Positions 1 to 9,390 of a stretch of 64,000 bases of DNA are shown piece by piece (position 1 is the first letter of the stretch; each line of letters opens with the position of its first letter). This DNA comes from Heliocidaris tuberculata (taxonomy: Eukaryota; Echinodermata; Echinoidea; Camarodonta; Echinometridae), in NCBI GenBank assembly GCA_025618425.1, contig CM046836.1, positions 22,673,981-22,737,980 of the forward strand, given 5' to 3'. The translations under genes and the position numbers were made by a program. The notes under the pieces are model-generated. The model did no database searches. It was not told the DNA's origin and saw only the letters and a list, made by a program, of their open reading frames with translations.

Positions 1-613
1 CGCCTTAAGTTGTTCATAGAGAGATCTTACGGCGATCGTAAGAAAGCCTTACGAACGGAGATTTGTAGGGCGCTCTTATGAACGACTCTTAGTGTTTGTA
101 AGGCGTTCGTAAGGTGCTCGTAAGGCGTAGGTATACAATTTGTGCAATTGTTGAGTTTTAACACTACTGCCCTCATGAAAGTATCAAACTTTCAACAGTC
201 ACAGAATTTTCGACAGTACACGGCAGCGCCTTTTTACAACCCGACAAAATATACAAAAATTCGTAAGATCTTTCTACGGAATGACTTGAGAGTGCCGTGA
301 GTTGCACGTACGACCATCTTGCAACAACAATAATCGCAAGATGGCCCTAAGTCTGACGAAATAATAACTCAAGGCATTCTTACGAAAAACGTACGAACTC
401 TAGGCCATTATTATATCACCGAAAATCACTTCGTTTCTCAAGAAGGTCTTAAGTTGTTCTTGTGAATTAAACGGCGTTCGTACGAACTTCGTAAGAAGGC
501 TTTAAGAATCTATGCCCCATCTACGAATCTCTACGAACTCCGGAATTCGTACGAACAGTGAGAACGAATCGTTCGTACGAACCTTTGTGACCGTAGCTTT
601 AAGGTGGGCCCAG
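1..613. repeat. TTCGTACGAA/CTTACGAA-rich repeat element (left end cut by window)
   Basis: The stretch is built from recurring palindromic words such as TTCGTACGAA, CTTACGAA and TTCGTAAG in both orientations. The phrase CTTAAGTTGTTC occurs at about 4 and again at 446 in the same orientation. The right end is near TTAAGGTGGGCCC at about 600-613, a GGGCCC-type terminus as in Harbinger-like MITEs. No coding sequence is visible. The left end lies outside the window, so the class is not settled. Confidence 0.5.
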
Positions 614-962
614 ATCATGTACAGACTTAGACATTAGTTTGCCCAACTCCTTTGTCCAAAGAGTTTTTAATTGTCTACATTCTGAAAAGAGTAAAGAAGT
701 TTGGTTGGAAACGAATAATTCACCTGTAATACAGTATTTAATGCGCTATTTTGTAAAGTTTGCGATTTAACACGATTAGTTTTAGACGTGTTTCCCCATA
801 TAGTGGAGCAGTAGTCAAAATGAGACTGAATGAAGGATTTATAAAATACCAAAGCAGAAGATTTACTTACGAAAGGTCTAATTCTTTTTAGTAAATATAA
901 ACTTTTCACACAACTTTTGATTTTACATGCTCTATCTGTTTGTTCCAAGTGGGATTCTCATC
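614..962 (-). pseudogene. Non-LTR retrotransposon RT C-terminal remnant (3' part)
   Basis: On the minus strand this reads the segment that follows the reverse-transcriptase catalytic core in CR1/L2/Jockey-type LINEs: a block around RIRPF, then HFDYCSTIWG and LQNSA. The N-terminal piece (IDENPTWNKQIEHVKSKV) is in a different frame from the rest, so there is a frameshift near 905. The open frame ends at 667, well short of a usual LINE C-terminus. The same protein continues at 3277 because a DNA transposon (963-3276) sits inside the IDEN codons. It is a dead fragment with no promoter or 5' end. Confidence 0.8.
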
Positions 963-1080
963 CACTGGTGTAGACGGGGGGGGGGGGGGGGGGGGGGCAG
1001 GGGGGCCATCCCCCCCCCCTATTCAGCCAGTAAAATAAAAGCGAGAGTGAAAAAGCGGAGGAAGTGAGAGAAAAAGGCCT

Positions 1081-1163
1081 AAAAAGGTGCTACAAGCCGC
1101 TATCTTTCTCTCAAATTTGCTAAAACGTCAAAGTTTTCGCACTGCGCGCGGGAAGAGGGAAAT
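1081..1163. repeat. First tandem unit of the internal array, cut by foldback insertion
   Basis: This carries the same blocks (GCTACAAGCCG, CTCAAATTTGCTAAAACGTC, TTTTCGCACTGCGCGCGGGA) that recur from 2190 onward. It is separated from its partner units by the foldback element at 1169-2075. Confidence 0.75.
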
Positions 1164-1168
1164 AATTC

Positions 1169-2075
1169 GTCGTGTGCCCGGCAGAAGGGCGCGAACGCCT
1201 GCGCACACGGAAAACACAGTTTCGAGAAAAACGCGATTAAAGATTATGCTTCATTTTGCAGCCGCATTCTGAAGTAATTAATAATCCAAACATCTTCTAA
1301 ATTTCACCAAATGACAAAATAACACTTCAAGAATCATCATTGTAAATTTTATTACCAGTAGTGCTAAACTTTCAAAGATATGAACACATTTTCCGTTCAT
1401 GACCTTCTGCTGGGAAGAAATTACGCGAAATCAGTGTTTTTCTTCCCGGCAAAAGGGCGCGAACAACGTTCGCGTCACATACACGGCTATGCGCAGGAGG
1501 TTTCACGCCCTTCTTCCGGGCCTACGTCGCGCAGATTTTCTTCCCGGCAAAAGGGCGCGAACAACGGAGCAGAATGGGTGCGAACAATGCACCGTTGTTC
1601 GCGCCCTTTTGCCGGGAAGAAAAACACTGATTTCGCGTAATTTGTTCCCAGCAGAAGGTCGTGAACGGAAAATGTATTCATATCTTTAAAAGTTTAGCAC
1701 CATTGGTATTAATATTTACACTGATGATTCTTGAAGTGTCATTTTATCATTTGGTGAAATTTAGAAGATGTTTGGATTATTAATTAGTTCGGAATGCGGC
1801 TGTAAATTAAATCATAATCGTCAATCGCGTTTTTCTCGAAACTGTGTTTTCCGTGCGCGCACAGGCGTTCGCGCCCTTCTGCCGGGAAGGATTTTTGTAT
1901 TTGGCTGCCCGCACCATTTTCATTTTCTTGTATTACGTAACAATTCAGGCATTTTATGAGTTGAGAAGCATATCAGTCGGAAGGCCTTTTACTTTTCTAT
2001 CTTATGTTACCAAAGACTGAAAATCGAAAATTTTGTCAATTTTTGCGTTCGCGCCCTTCTGTCGGGCACACGACG
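1169..2075. mobile_element. Foldback (long palindromic) element
   Basis: The ends are inverted repeats: GTCGTGTGCCCGGCAGAAGG from 1169 matches the reverse complement of 2046-2075 with one or two changes. AATTC next to both ends may be the target duplication. Within it a second, nearly perfect inversion pairs 1380-1468 with 1592-1681, and 1200-1330 pairs with 1730-1870. The word TTCCCGGCAAAAGGGCGCGA occurs repeatedly in both orientations. Overlapping open frames here exist only because palindromic sequence is open on both strands; no protein is supported. Confidence 0.75.
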
Positions 2076-2079
2076 AATT

Positions 2080-3145
2080 CTCCTCTCCCTGCACCCACGC
2101 CTGTTACACACAGTGAAATGTCGCGTCCAAATAACTGAAAAGCAGTCCGGGGGTCGAAAAATAACTTTCCGCTTAAAAAATTGTTTGCTACGAGCCGTTA
2201 TATTTCTCGCAAATTTGCTAAAACGTCAGAGCTTTCGCGCTTCGCGCGGGAAGAGAGAAAATCCCCCTCCCTGTACCAACCCCTGTCACATACAGTGCAG
2301 TATTGCGTCCAAATAACTGAAAGCAGCTAGGGCGTCGAACTAACTTTCCGCCTAAAAAAGGTGCTAAAACGTCAGAGCTTTCGCGATTCGCGCGGGAAGG
2401 GAGAACCCCCCCCCCCCCTCTCCCTGCACCCACCCCAGTTACATACAGTGAAGTATTACGTCAAAATAACTGAAAAGCAGTCCGGGCGTCGAAAAATAAC
2501 TTTCCGCCTAAAAAACTGTTTGCTACGAGCAGTATCTTTCTCTCAAATTTGCTAACACGTCAGAGCTTTCGCGCTGAGCACGGGAAGGGGAAACTCCCCC
2601 TCCCTGCACCCACCCCTGTTACATACAGTGCAGTATTGCGTCCAAATAATTGAAAAGCAGCTAGGGGGTCGAACTAACTTTCCCCCTAAAAAAAAAAAGG
2701 TGCTAAAACGTCAGAGCTGTCAAGCGTCGCGCGGGGAGGGGCAGACTCCCCCCCCCCCCTCCCTGCACCCACCCCTGTTACATAGAGTGCAGTATTGCGG
2801 TGAAATAACTGAAAAGCAGCCAGGGCGTCGAACAAACTTTCCGCGTATAAAAAAGTGTCACGAGCCGTTATTTTTCTCTCAAATTTGCTTTAAAAAATAA
2901 GAGCTTTCGCGCTTCGCACGGGAAGGAGGAAACTGCCCCCCCCCCCCTCCCTGCACCCATCCCTGTTACAGTGCAGTATTGCGTCCAAATAACTGAAAAG
3001 CAGTCCGGACGTCGAAATAACTTTCCGCCTAAAAAAGGTGCTACGAGCCGTTATGTTTCTATCAAATTTGCTATAAAACGTCAGAACTTTCGCGCTTCGC
3101 GCGGAGGGGGGGGGGGGGAACTTCCCCCTCCCTACCCCCATCCCC
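2080..3145. repeat. Tandem array, alternating ~150-bp and ~187-bp units
   Basis: The landmark GCTTTCGCGCTTCGCGCGGG (and variants) lies at about 2231, 2377, 2565, 2716, 2903 and 3085. Spacings are about 146, 188, 151, 187 and 182 bp. Short units lack the GCTACGAGCCGTTATTTCTC block. Each unit contains a C tract followed by TCCCTGCACCCACCCCTGTT. Proline- and glycine-rich open frames in the array are by-products of the C/G tracts. Confidence 0.85.
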
Positions 3146-3276
3146 TGGGGAGCACGCGATCACCAATTTCGCACGCTTCGCGTGCTCAAAACCTCTAAAA
3201 TGAAATCCTGGCTGTGCGTTTGGATCCTTCACGTCTGCCCCCCCCCCCCCATTGAAAAATTCTGTCTACGCCTGTG

Positions 3277-3400
3277 TTCTCATCAATGTAAATACTGCCC
3301 TTCATATAGGAAATATACCTTTTGAAAAGTTGATTACATAAGAAATGAGAATATGTTCTACATTATGGGGTTTTCGAAGCAGCAAATTGTGATAAAAGTC
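3277..3400 (-). pseudogene. LINE RT remnant, 5' continuation of the fragment at 614-962
   Basis: In minus-strand reading the last codons before the hAT-like insertion are IYIDEN, joined after excision to PTWN at 955. Upstream a KTFITI-like block resembles the conserved KTxFIxF segment that follows the YADD box in CR1-like reverse transcriptases, with a stop codon at IM*. The recognisable part stops at about 3400. Confidence 0.6.
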
Positions 3401-3494
3401 TTGTATTATATTATACGACAGGCCTAAAGGCTGAGCTGCCGGGGATGCATCCCGTTTTTAGTCGCCGACGGAGATTGGCCGCATTTACGTTGTC

Positions 3495-5570
3495 TTTTAT
3501 AATAGTCCAGCAGATTGGTGCAGAAAATCGATGGAATTGTGCACTTTTTCATAAAAGCATAAAATTTAACATGTAGGTAGAGTTTTTTATGCCAAATAAT
3601 TCTGGATATGGGGCCACCAAAAATTCGGGCCCTGGGGCCCATTGTGCCCATTAAAAAAAAAAATGGCCCTCTCAGAGTCTCAGGGTCCTTCCCCCTTCAA
3701 AGTTGATGTAATCAAATCTAGTTTGATATAATGAAATATCATGTAATATTTCCTGGCATCTAAAATCAGACAATTTCTTTAGGTGTCCATTTTTCAAATA
3801 AAGAGCCATCCTATGTATCAAAATATTGTAAAGTCACCGATTTGTTGAACATACTTAAAATGCTTCTAATTGTGATTAGTTAACATTACGTCTTTGAAAT
3901 CAACAATATAGGTGCGACAGGTGCCCGTTATAACAAATAAAAGCCCATAAAGACCCCCCAAAATTGTCAACAAAATAGGATTTGTAAACAATATTTGGTT
4001 TAAATCTTAAATGGTAAACATTCATCTGGAAATCAAGGTCATATAAAATTCCCACTTTAGGAATCACATGGGCCCATTGATGGCCCATCAAAGACAATTG
4101 TTTCCCTCACAAGAGGGTTGCCTAATTCAACACAGCCCCAAAATGTTTGAATATGCATATTTTAAAGTAAAACTATTGGCATGGCAGTATGTTCTATAGG
4201 CACTTCATTTAATTAAGATGGCCATCAAAATGACCACTGGTCTGTTTCAAGATGTGGTTATTTGCATTAAGTTTATGCTGTGTCTTGTTCCAACAGACAG
4301 AATGAATAAAATGTTAATTTTTCAAAAAGTATTACTAAAATATGTATTTTAGTATTGCCCCGAGGGAAAAGGGCCCTATGAGAAAAAGGAAAATTAATGA
4401 CGGTGTACTACAAAATCTAGAATTGACATCTTTATAAATCTTACGACGTATATCATAGGTTGTTTCTTAAAGACATATCAGTTTTTTTCTAATATGGCCA
4501 CGAAGATGAAAAAAGAGGAAAGTGCAGTTTTTTCGCTTAATTTTTTCGCATATGATTATAGTTTATTTTGGCATAATAACATTTATTTGTAGAAGAAGAG
4601 TATTTGTTGCTTCATCGGGATATTATAACTCTTCAATAATATAAGAGAAACATATAAATGTAAGACTGATATTTTCTGTTCATAGAAATTTCCAGCATAT
4701 CAATACTAAATTCCACACTTTTATACCAAGTTTTACGCTTCCAGATATAACCTAAACTTTAAAATGCCAGTAGTCACATTTGAAATTACAACGGAGGCCA
4801 TTTTGAATGTGACGGCCATCTTGATGAAATGGAGTGACCCAACGATTCTTCCTATAATAACCAGCTTGCAAATAGATTTGCTTTAAAGCCCAAACTCTAG
4901 TTACATGCAAGTAGGCATTTTAACACTTTGGCAGCTATTTTGAATTTGGCCAACCTCTGTGAGGGAATTAATCAAATTTAATTGTCTCGAATGGGCCATC
5001 GATGGGCCTATGTGGCCTGCTAAAGTGGGCTTTTTATAACCTTGATTTCAAAATTGTTGTCTTACTCGTCTATACCATTAGAAATTAGAAACAAAGATTT
5101 ATAAAAAAAAAATTATGTTGCAGATAGATTATTTGGGCCTTTGGGGGCCTTTTTTAGTCATAATGGGCACCATCACCACATATCTCATTGATTTCAAAGA
5201 CATAATGTCAACTGATCATAATTAGAAGTATTTTTACTTATATTAAAAAAATCAGTGACTTTATATTTTGACACATAGGATGGCCCTTTATTTGAAAAAT
5301 GGGCACCTAAAGCATTTGTCCAATTTTAGAGGCCAGGAAATATTACATGATATTTCATATATATCAAACTAGATTTGATTATATCAACTTTGGACGGAAA
5401 AGACCCTGAGAGGGCCATTTAAAAAAATGGGCACAACGGGCCCCAGGGCCCGAATTTTAGGTGGCCCTATATCCAGAATTATTCGGCATTAAAAACTCTA
5501 CCTACATGCCAAATTTCATGCTTTTATGAAAAAGTGCACAATTATTTCACCAATTTGCCGGACTATAAAG
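3495..5570. repeat. 2.1-kb inverted repeat (foldback-like element)
   Basis: The outer arm from about 3495 to 4125 pairs with about 4955 to 5570 as an imperfect inversion. Examples are the GGGCCC-rich block at 3625-3650 against 5435-5455, and ATGGGCCCATTGATGGCCC at about 4068 against GGGCCATCGATGGGCC at about 4993. A central spacer of about 800 bp separates the arms. The spacer holds a block (4352-4410, TGCCCCGAGGGAAAAGGG) that recurs inside the TTAA-flanked element at 55141. No open frame has coding character. Target duplication was not resolved. Confidence 0.7.
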
Positions 5571-5679
5571 TGATGTTTTACTCATATGTTTGACGAAAGA
5601 ATATCTCAATAGCCTTTTCACTTTAGAGGCAACAAAATGCTGTTACCGAAAGCGTTTGATTGTGAATAATCAGCAAGGT

Positions 5680-6020
5680 ACATCACAAACTAACAGGGTT
5701 GTTAATCGAGTCCCACGAGCATAATACTCGAAGTCTGGGATAAAGTACATAGTTCCGCAGGAGTTGGGTCCCGATTGGAAGCGAGTCTCGATATTTTAGC
5801 TGTGACTCGAATTAAGTCAAGTCGAATAAGCTGTAAACCAACCTGAGCCTGACTCGAGTCAGGTCATGACTGGAGTCAGGTCATGACAAAACTAATAGTG
5901 TTGTTAATCGAGTCCCACAGCCTATATTTTCAGTGATAGAGTAGACTAATTAATAGCAGGAGTCGATCTAGTCCCATTCGAGTCGAGTCGAGCCTAACTG
6001 AACATTAAGACTTGTCTCTG
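5680..6020. repeat. GAGTC-rich low-order repeat
   Basis: AGGGTTGTTAATCGAGTCCCAC at about 5696 recurs as AGTGTTGTTAATCGAGTCCCAC at about 5897, a spacing near 201 bp. Between and after them are many GAGTC/GACTC words, and GGAGTCAGGTCATGAC is repeated twice in direct succession near 5855-5887. It looks like two diverged direct units. Confidence 0.55.
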
Positions 6021-6297
6021 ACTGGAGTCATGTGGATAACAAGCGTGAATGTAACTTTAACATAAGACACATTTCATGTTTACATGCAGATATCTGTACT
6101 GGACCATGGACTTCGTAATCGAACGGGGTTTTCTCAATAGGAGTGGAAGCATTGAGACCATATATCGAGACCCGCAGTATTACAAATTCTTCGGCTTAAG
6201 TATTGCCCTCAAAAGTGAGTATAAATGGTATTTATTCATGAAACGCCTTCAATAACTCTATTTGTGGCGAGCATATGTCAATGATCATTAATCGAGG

Positions 6298-6430
6298 ATT
6301 TTTTTTTTTTTTTTTGGTTGGGGGGGGGGGCAATTTTGCCGTTTATTCGTCATACAACTATTACTACCAACAGTACTACTACCTGACTACTCCTCTTCCT
6401 CCTCCTCCTTCTAATACTATACTATTACTA

Positions 6431-6466
<36 letters not shown>

Positions 6467-6497
6467 CTACAACTACTACTACTTCTACTACTACTAA
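6298..6497. repeat. Poly-T, poly-G and (CTA)n trinucleotide tracts
   Basis: A T run and a G run at 6300-6330 are followed by CTCCTC and then a (CTA)n-type microsatellite from about 6372 to 6497. The long open frame across it is leucine-rich solely because of the trinucleotide. Confidence 0.9.
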
Positions 6498-6539
6498 TGG
6501 ATTTATTAGTTTGTAACTTGTTAACCTTTTCATGACAGG

Positions 6540-7260
6540 AATTATCTAAAGGCTAAATTGATCACATTTTGTTCTTCAGATTGGCAACAATAATATTTTT
6601 TTTTTAATGCTACATGTTTCTAATAAAGTGTAATGTCTTTGAAAACAATATACTTGGTTAGGAACTTTGTCAAAAAGTTGAAAAATATTGCCAATTTGGA
6701 TAAAAAAACAATGATTTTGAACCTCTCAATGTGTTGCCAATTTTAGGATTTTAAAGCTTATTCTCATTTTTAAAATTCCTGGCATCAAACGCAATATGGT
6801 CATGCAACAAAATTGTACATAGCGTGTGCAGAATTTTTTGCTCTTTCTCCTCGTGCATCTGGTATATTTTCTAGAGCTCTGAATCAAAAGTTATTGAGCC
6901 AAACCACAAAATGTGGAGTGATGTCCTGACAGGGTTAACTAATATCATAGGGCAATCAAATGAGTTTTCTGTCACTATAATAACGCTCTCCTGTATCAGC
7001 AACTTGTATAAATATGCCACCCTTTCTCCTCTTTTCAATCTGTTATATTCTCTTTCCTTCTTGTACCAATTTTCTTTAACTGACCTAAAAAAATGGTCAT
7101 GCTTATGCTCTTACAGTAACATTAAAAAAAAACAAAAACTTTTAGTCTAAGGCGTTCCCAACACAAGCTCTGCTTTTGGGGTTTTCTCCTCCTTCTATGT
7201 AACATTTACCGTATTGATCTTTGTCAAATACTTTTATTATTGTCAGAAGGAAATAAATGT
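6540..7260. other. No gene recognised; AT-rich spacer
   Basis: No conserved protein, RNA or clear repeat was found. GTTAACC plus CATGACAGG at about 6518-6538 and its loose inverse CCTGACAGGGTTAAC at about 6924-6938 could be the ends of a decayed ~420-bp MITE, but the match is short. Confidence 0.4.
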
Positions 7261-7269
7261 GAATTTCAA

Positions 7270-7720
7270 AAAAAAAAATACTACTACGACAACTACTACT
7301 ACTACTACTACTACTCCCACTAGCGTAGCTGAGGAAGGAGGGGGGGGCATGGGGGGGGGCAGAGTGCCCCCTGACAACTTTTCCTATTTTTTTTTTTGTT
7401 GAGAATTATGGAGGAAAACTGAACCCCTTAAAATCTGAGGACCCCCCCCCTCCCCTGAGTGACTTTTGTATGGCTGACAAAAAAAACACACACACACACA
7501 CAAAAAAAAAATTTGCCTACCCCCCCCCCCCCCCCCCCCCATCCCCCTCACTGAGCGAGTTTTGGAGGGGCTGGCGAGAAGAAAAAAATACGGATCTCCC
7601 TTTTAGAGCTGATAACCTTCCCCCCCCCTTTTTTTTCTTTGCTGGTCAGAGAATTATGGAGGAAAACATCTGATAACACCCCCCCCCCCCCCCCACTGAG
7701 CGACTTTTTTGAGGGCTGGC
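7270..7720. repeat. (ACT)n microsatellite and C/G-tract tandem repeat
   Basis: A (CTA)n run at about 7279-7320 leads into GTAGCTGAGGAAGG plus G tracts, resembling a hAT end. From about 7400 a unit of roughly 130-140 bp repeats two to three times: GAGAATTATGGAGGAAAAC, a C tract, CTGAGCGACTTTT, then GGCTGGCGA. Landmarks are at 7403, 7648 and the CTGAG blocks at 7454, 7551 and 7696. The open frames are artefacts of the C tracts. Confidence 0.7.
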
Positions 7721-7852
7721 GAAAACAAATTGTTGGATTTTATCGGATTTTGCTTAAACGTTATTCAAATCAACTTAATACCAGGGTGGACTTTTTTATA
7801 ATGCCTTTTCACCATGCACACCGCTGATAATTTACTATTTACCATTTATCAG

Positions 7853-8152
7853 GAACCCATCTTATCTCTATCTGTAACCGTGTATTATGGGAGCCTGTTT
7901 TTGCTTCTTTCTACATGGAGCTCCGTACATATCCAATCATCATTGACCCTAGATCCATCGAATGTTGAAGAGGTGTCCAAATACATGCAAAATGACGACA
8001 CGCAACATCTTCTCAGCATCTACTACTTCAATGGCGTTCTCTATTGGATTAAGATGAGAACTAGGGCTAATCATTATTATGCTATCGTTATTATGAGGGA
8101 CTTCGATCATGCGAACCAAACATACATCATTAAAAGAATACAAGCAGTTTAG
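7853..8152 (+). CDS. Possible terminal exon, unknown protein
   Basis: An open frame of about 99 codons follows a plausible splice acceptor (pyrimidine-containing stretch ending in ATCAG at 7852) and ends in TAG at 8152. The composition looks more protein-like than the surrounding low-complexity frames, with a hydrophobic opening stretch and a segment around GVLYWIK that faintly recalls a YWTD-type propeller strand. No family could be named with confidence. No partner exon or clear AATAAA was found nearby. It may be a chance frame. Confidence 0.2.
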   Translation, partial: EPILSLSVTVYYGSLFLLLSTWSSVHIQSSLTLDPSNVEEVSKYMQNDDTQHLLSIYYFNGVLYWIKMRTRANHYYAIVIMRDFDHANQTYIIKRIQAV

Positions 8153-9105
8153 CTATCCTACTCACATACATATTAGCCTACCTACACTTAGAACTGTAAT
8201 GGTATCTGTTTCTTTTATTTTCACAAGAACTGCTTTTGTTAAGTTTTTATCTAACGCACTCTGATGCACAATCTAAGGATAAATATTAAACTTCTGATTT
8301 TGGATTCGGCGTTAAGTGAAAAATGTATCTTTAGTACTCAAGTCAAGTACGAATCCGTGTAGGAAAAGTGTCTCAGGAATTGCTTCTGATTGTGTCCTCC
8401 CTATCTCAGTTTGGAAGGGACAGTTGAAGTTAAAGCATTTTTCTCTGCTGACATGAAGTATTCCGGGGAATCCCACCGACTTTCTCATCATGCCCATGGG
8501 GGGGGGGGGGGGGGGGGGGGGTAGTTGATTATATTCCTGATATGACAAGTTTGATTGGGAATGTCATTTCTAATTTCCGAAAGATTGGGAATTTTACACC
8601 TAGAAAAGATTTTGATTAATTTTGCTTTTGTCTTCTCTGTAGGGGGACGCATTTGCTTGTCTTAATACCGCATCATAACAGACCAACCGCTTCTCTCATT
8701 CTCTTTAATATCCTTCTTTTGACCCCCCCCCCCCCGCACTTCATTATTATGCCCCGATTAGCCACTCAGTGTATTTTACAATTAAACTGATTTTTTTATT
8801 GCTCAAAGAGAAAGATCGTAATGGCTCAACAGATAATTTTGTGGGACACTTCAAGTTTTCTATTATAATACTAGAACATGACCGTTTGAATGGTTTGTCA
8901 GACATCAAACTCTATGCTTATTATCAAATTTTGATGTACTGTCAAATAATATGATACAGTCATGTATCTGAATACTTGGAAAGAAAGGAAAGGAATCAAT
9001 ATAAATGATCACATTATTCTTTTGTGCACGTGCGGGTGTACTGGGGTGAGTGTGTGCGCGCGTGTGTGTTTGTATCAGGTTTTTATGTAATTTTGCTTTA
9101 ACAGC
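8153..9105. other. No gene recognised; G- and C-tract spacer
   Basis: The interval contains a long G run at about 8499-8521, a C run near 8725, and unremarkable AT-rich sequence. Nothing coding is supported. Confidence 0.5.
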
Positions 9106-9109
9106 TAGA

Positions 9110-9383
9110 CGTGTATCGAAAAGATCTGATGATTCAGAGGTGACACAACATTTGCTCCTGCGACATTTGCTCCTCCGTCCATATCTCGAAAGGTCAAAGG
9201 TTAAGGTCAAGTTCATGATTTGGTTTTTGGTCAAGGACAATGTGAAGATTAGGATTACGGTTAGGATTAGGGTTAGGGTTAGGTTTAGGTTTAGGATTAA
9301 CATGGCGAAGTTAGACCGGAGCAATTGTCGAAGGAGCAAATGTCATGGAACCGATTCAGACGCGATTTTCGATCCGGGTCAGA
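9110..9383. mobile_element. MITE with ACATTTGCTCC ends and telomere-like core
   Basis: The left side has ACATTTGCTCCTGCGACATT near 9149 and the right side has its inverse, GGAGCAATTGTCGAAGGAGC near 9319; weaker inverse matching extends outward to ATCGAAAA (9115) and TTTTCGAT (9366). The core at about 9247-9300 holds degenerate telomere-type units (GGTTAG, GGATTAG, GGGTTAGG). Both strands are open across it, as expected for an inverted repeat, so the overlapping frames are not genes. Confidence 0.65.
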
Positions 9384-9390
9384 GTAGGGG

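Larger units (their letters stand above)
963..3276. mobile_element. hAT-like non-autonomous element with internal tandem repeats
   Basis: It is flanked by an exact 8-bp duplication, TTCTCATC at 955-962 and 3277-3284. Left terminus CACTGGTGTAGAC and right terminus (reverse complement) CACAGGCGTAGAC form terminal inverted repeats with two mismatches, followed on both sides by G tracts. Eight-bp duplications and CAGNGGCGTAG-like ends are hallmarks of the hAT superfamily. Removing the element and one duplication restores the LINE reading frame through IYIDENPTWN, which proves the insertion. No transposase is present; the interior is a tandem array plus a nested foldback. Confidence 0.85.

Noticed and set aside
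1380..1690. Three overlapping open frames on both strands
   Set aside because: They arise from a palindrome; the two strands give almost the same peptide because the arms are inverse copies.
6275..6535. Leucine-rich plus-strand frame
   Set aside because: Direct translation of T, G and (CTA)n tracts.
9247..9300. TTAGGG-like run as a chromosome end
   Set aside because: It is short, degenerate and enclosed by MITE inverted ends with ordinary sequence on both sides.
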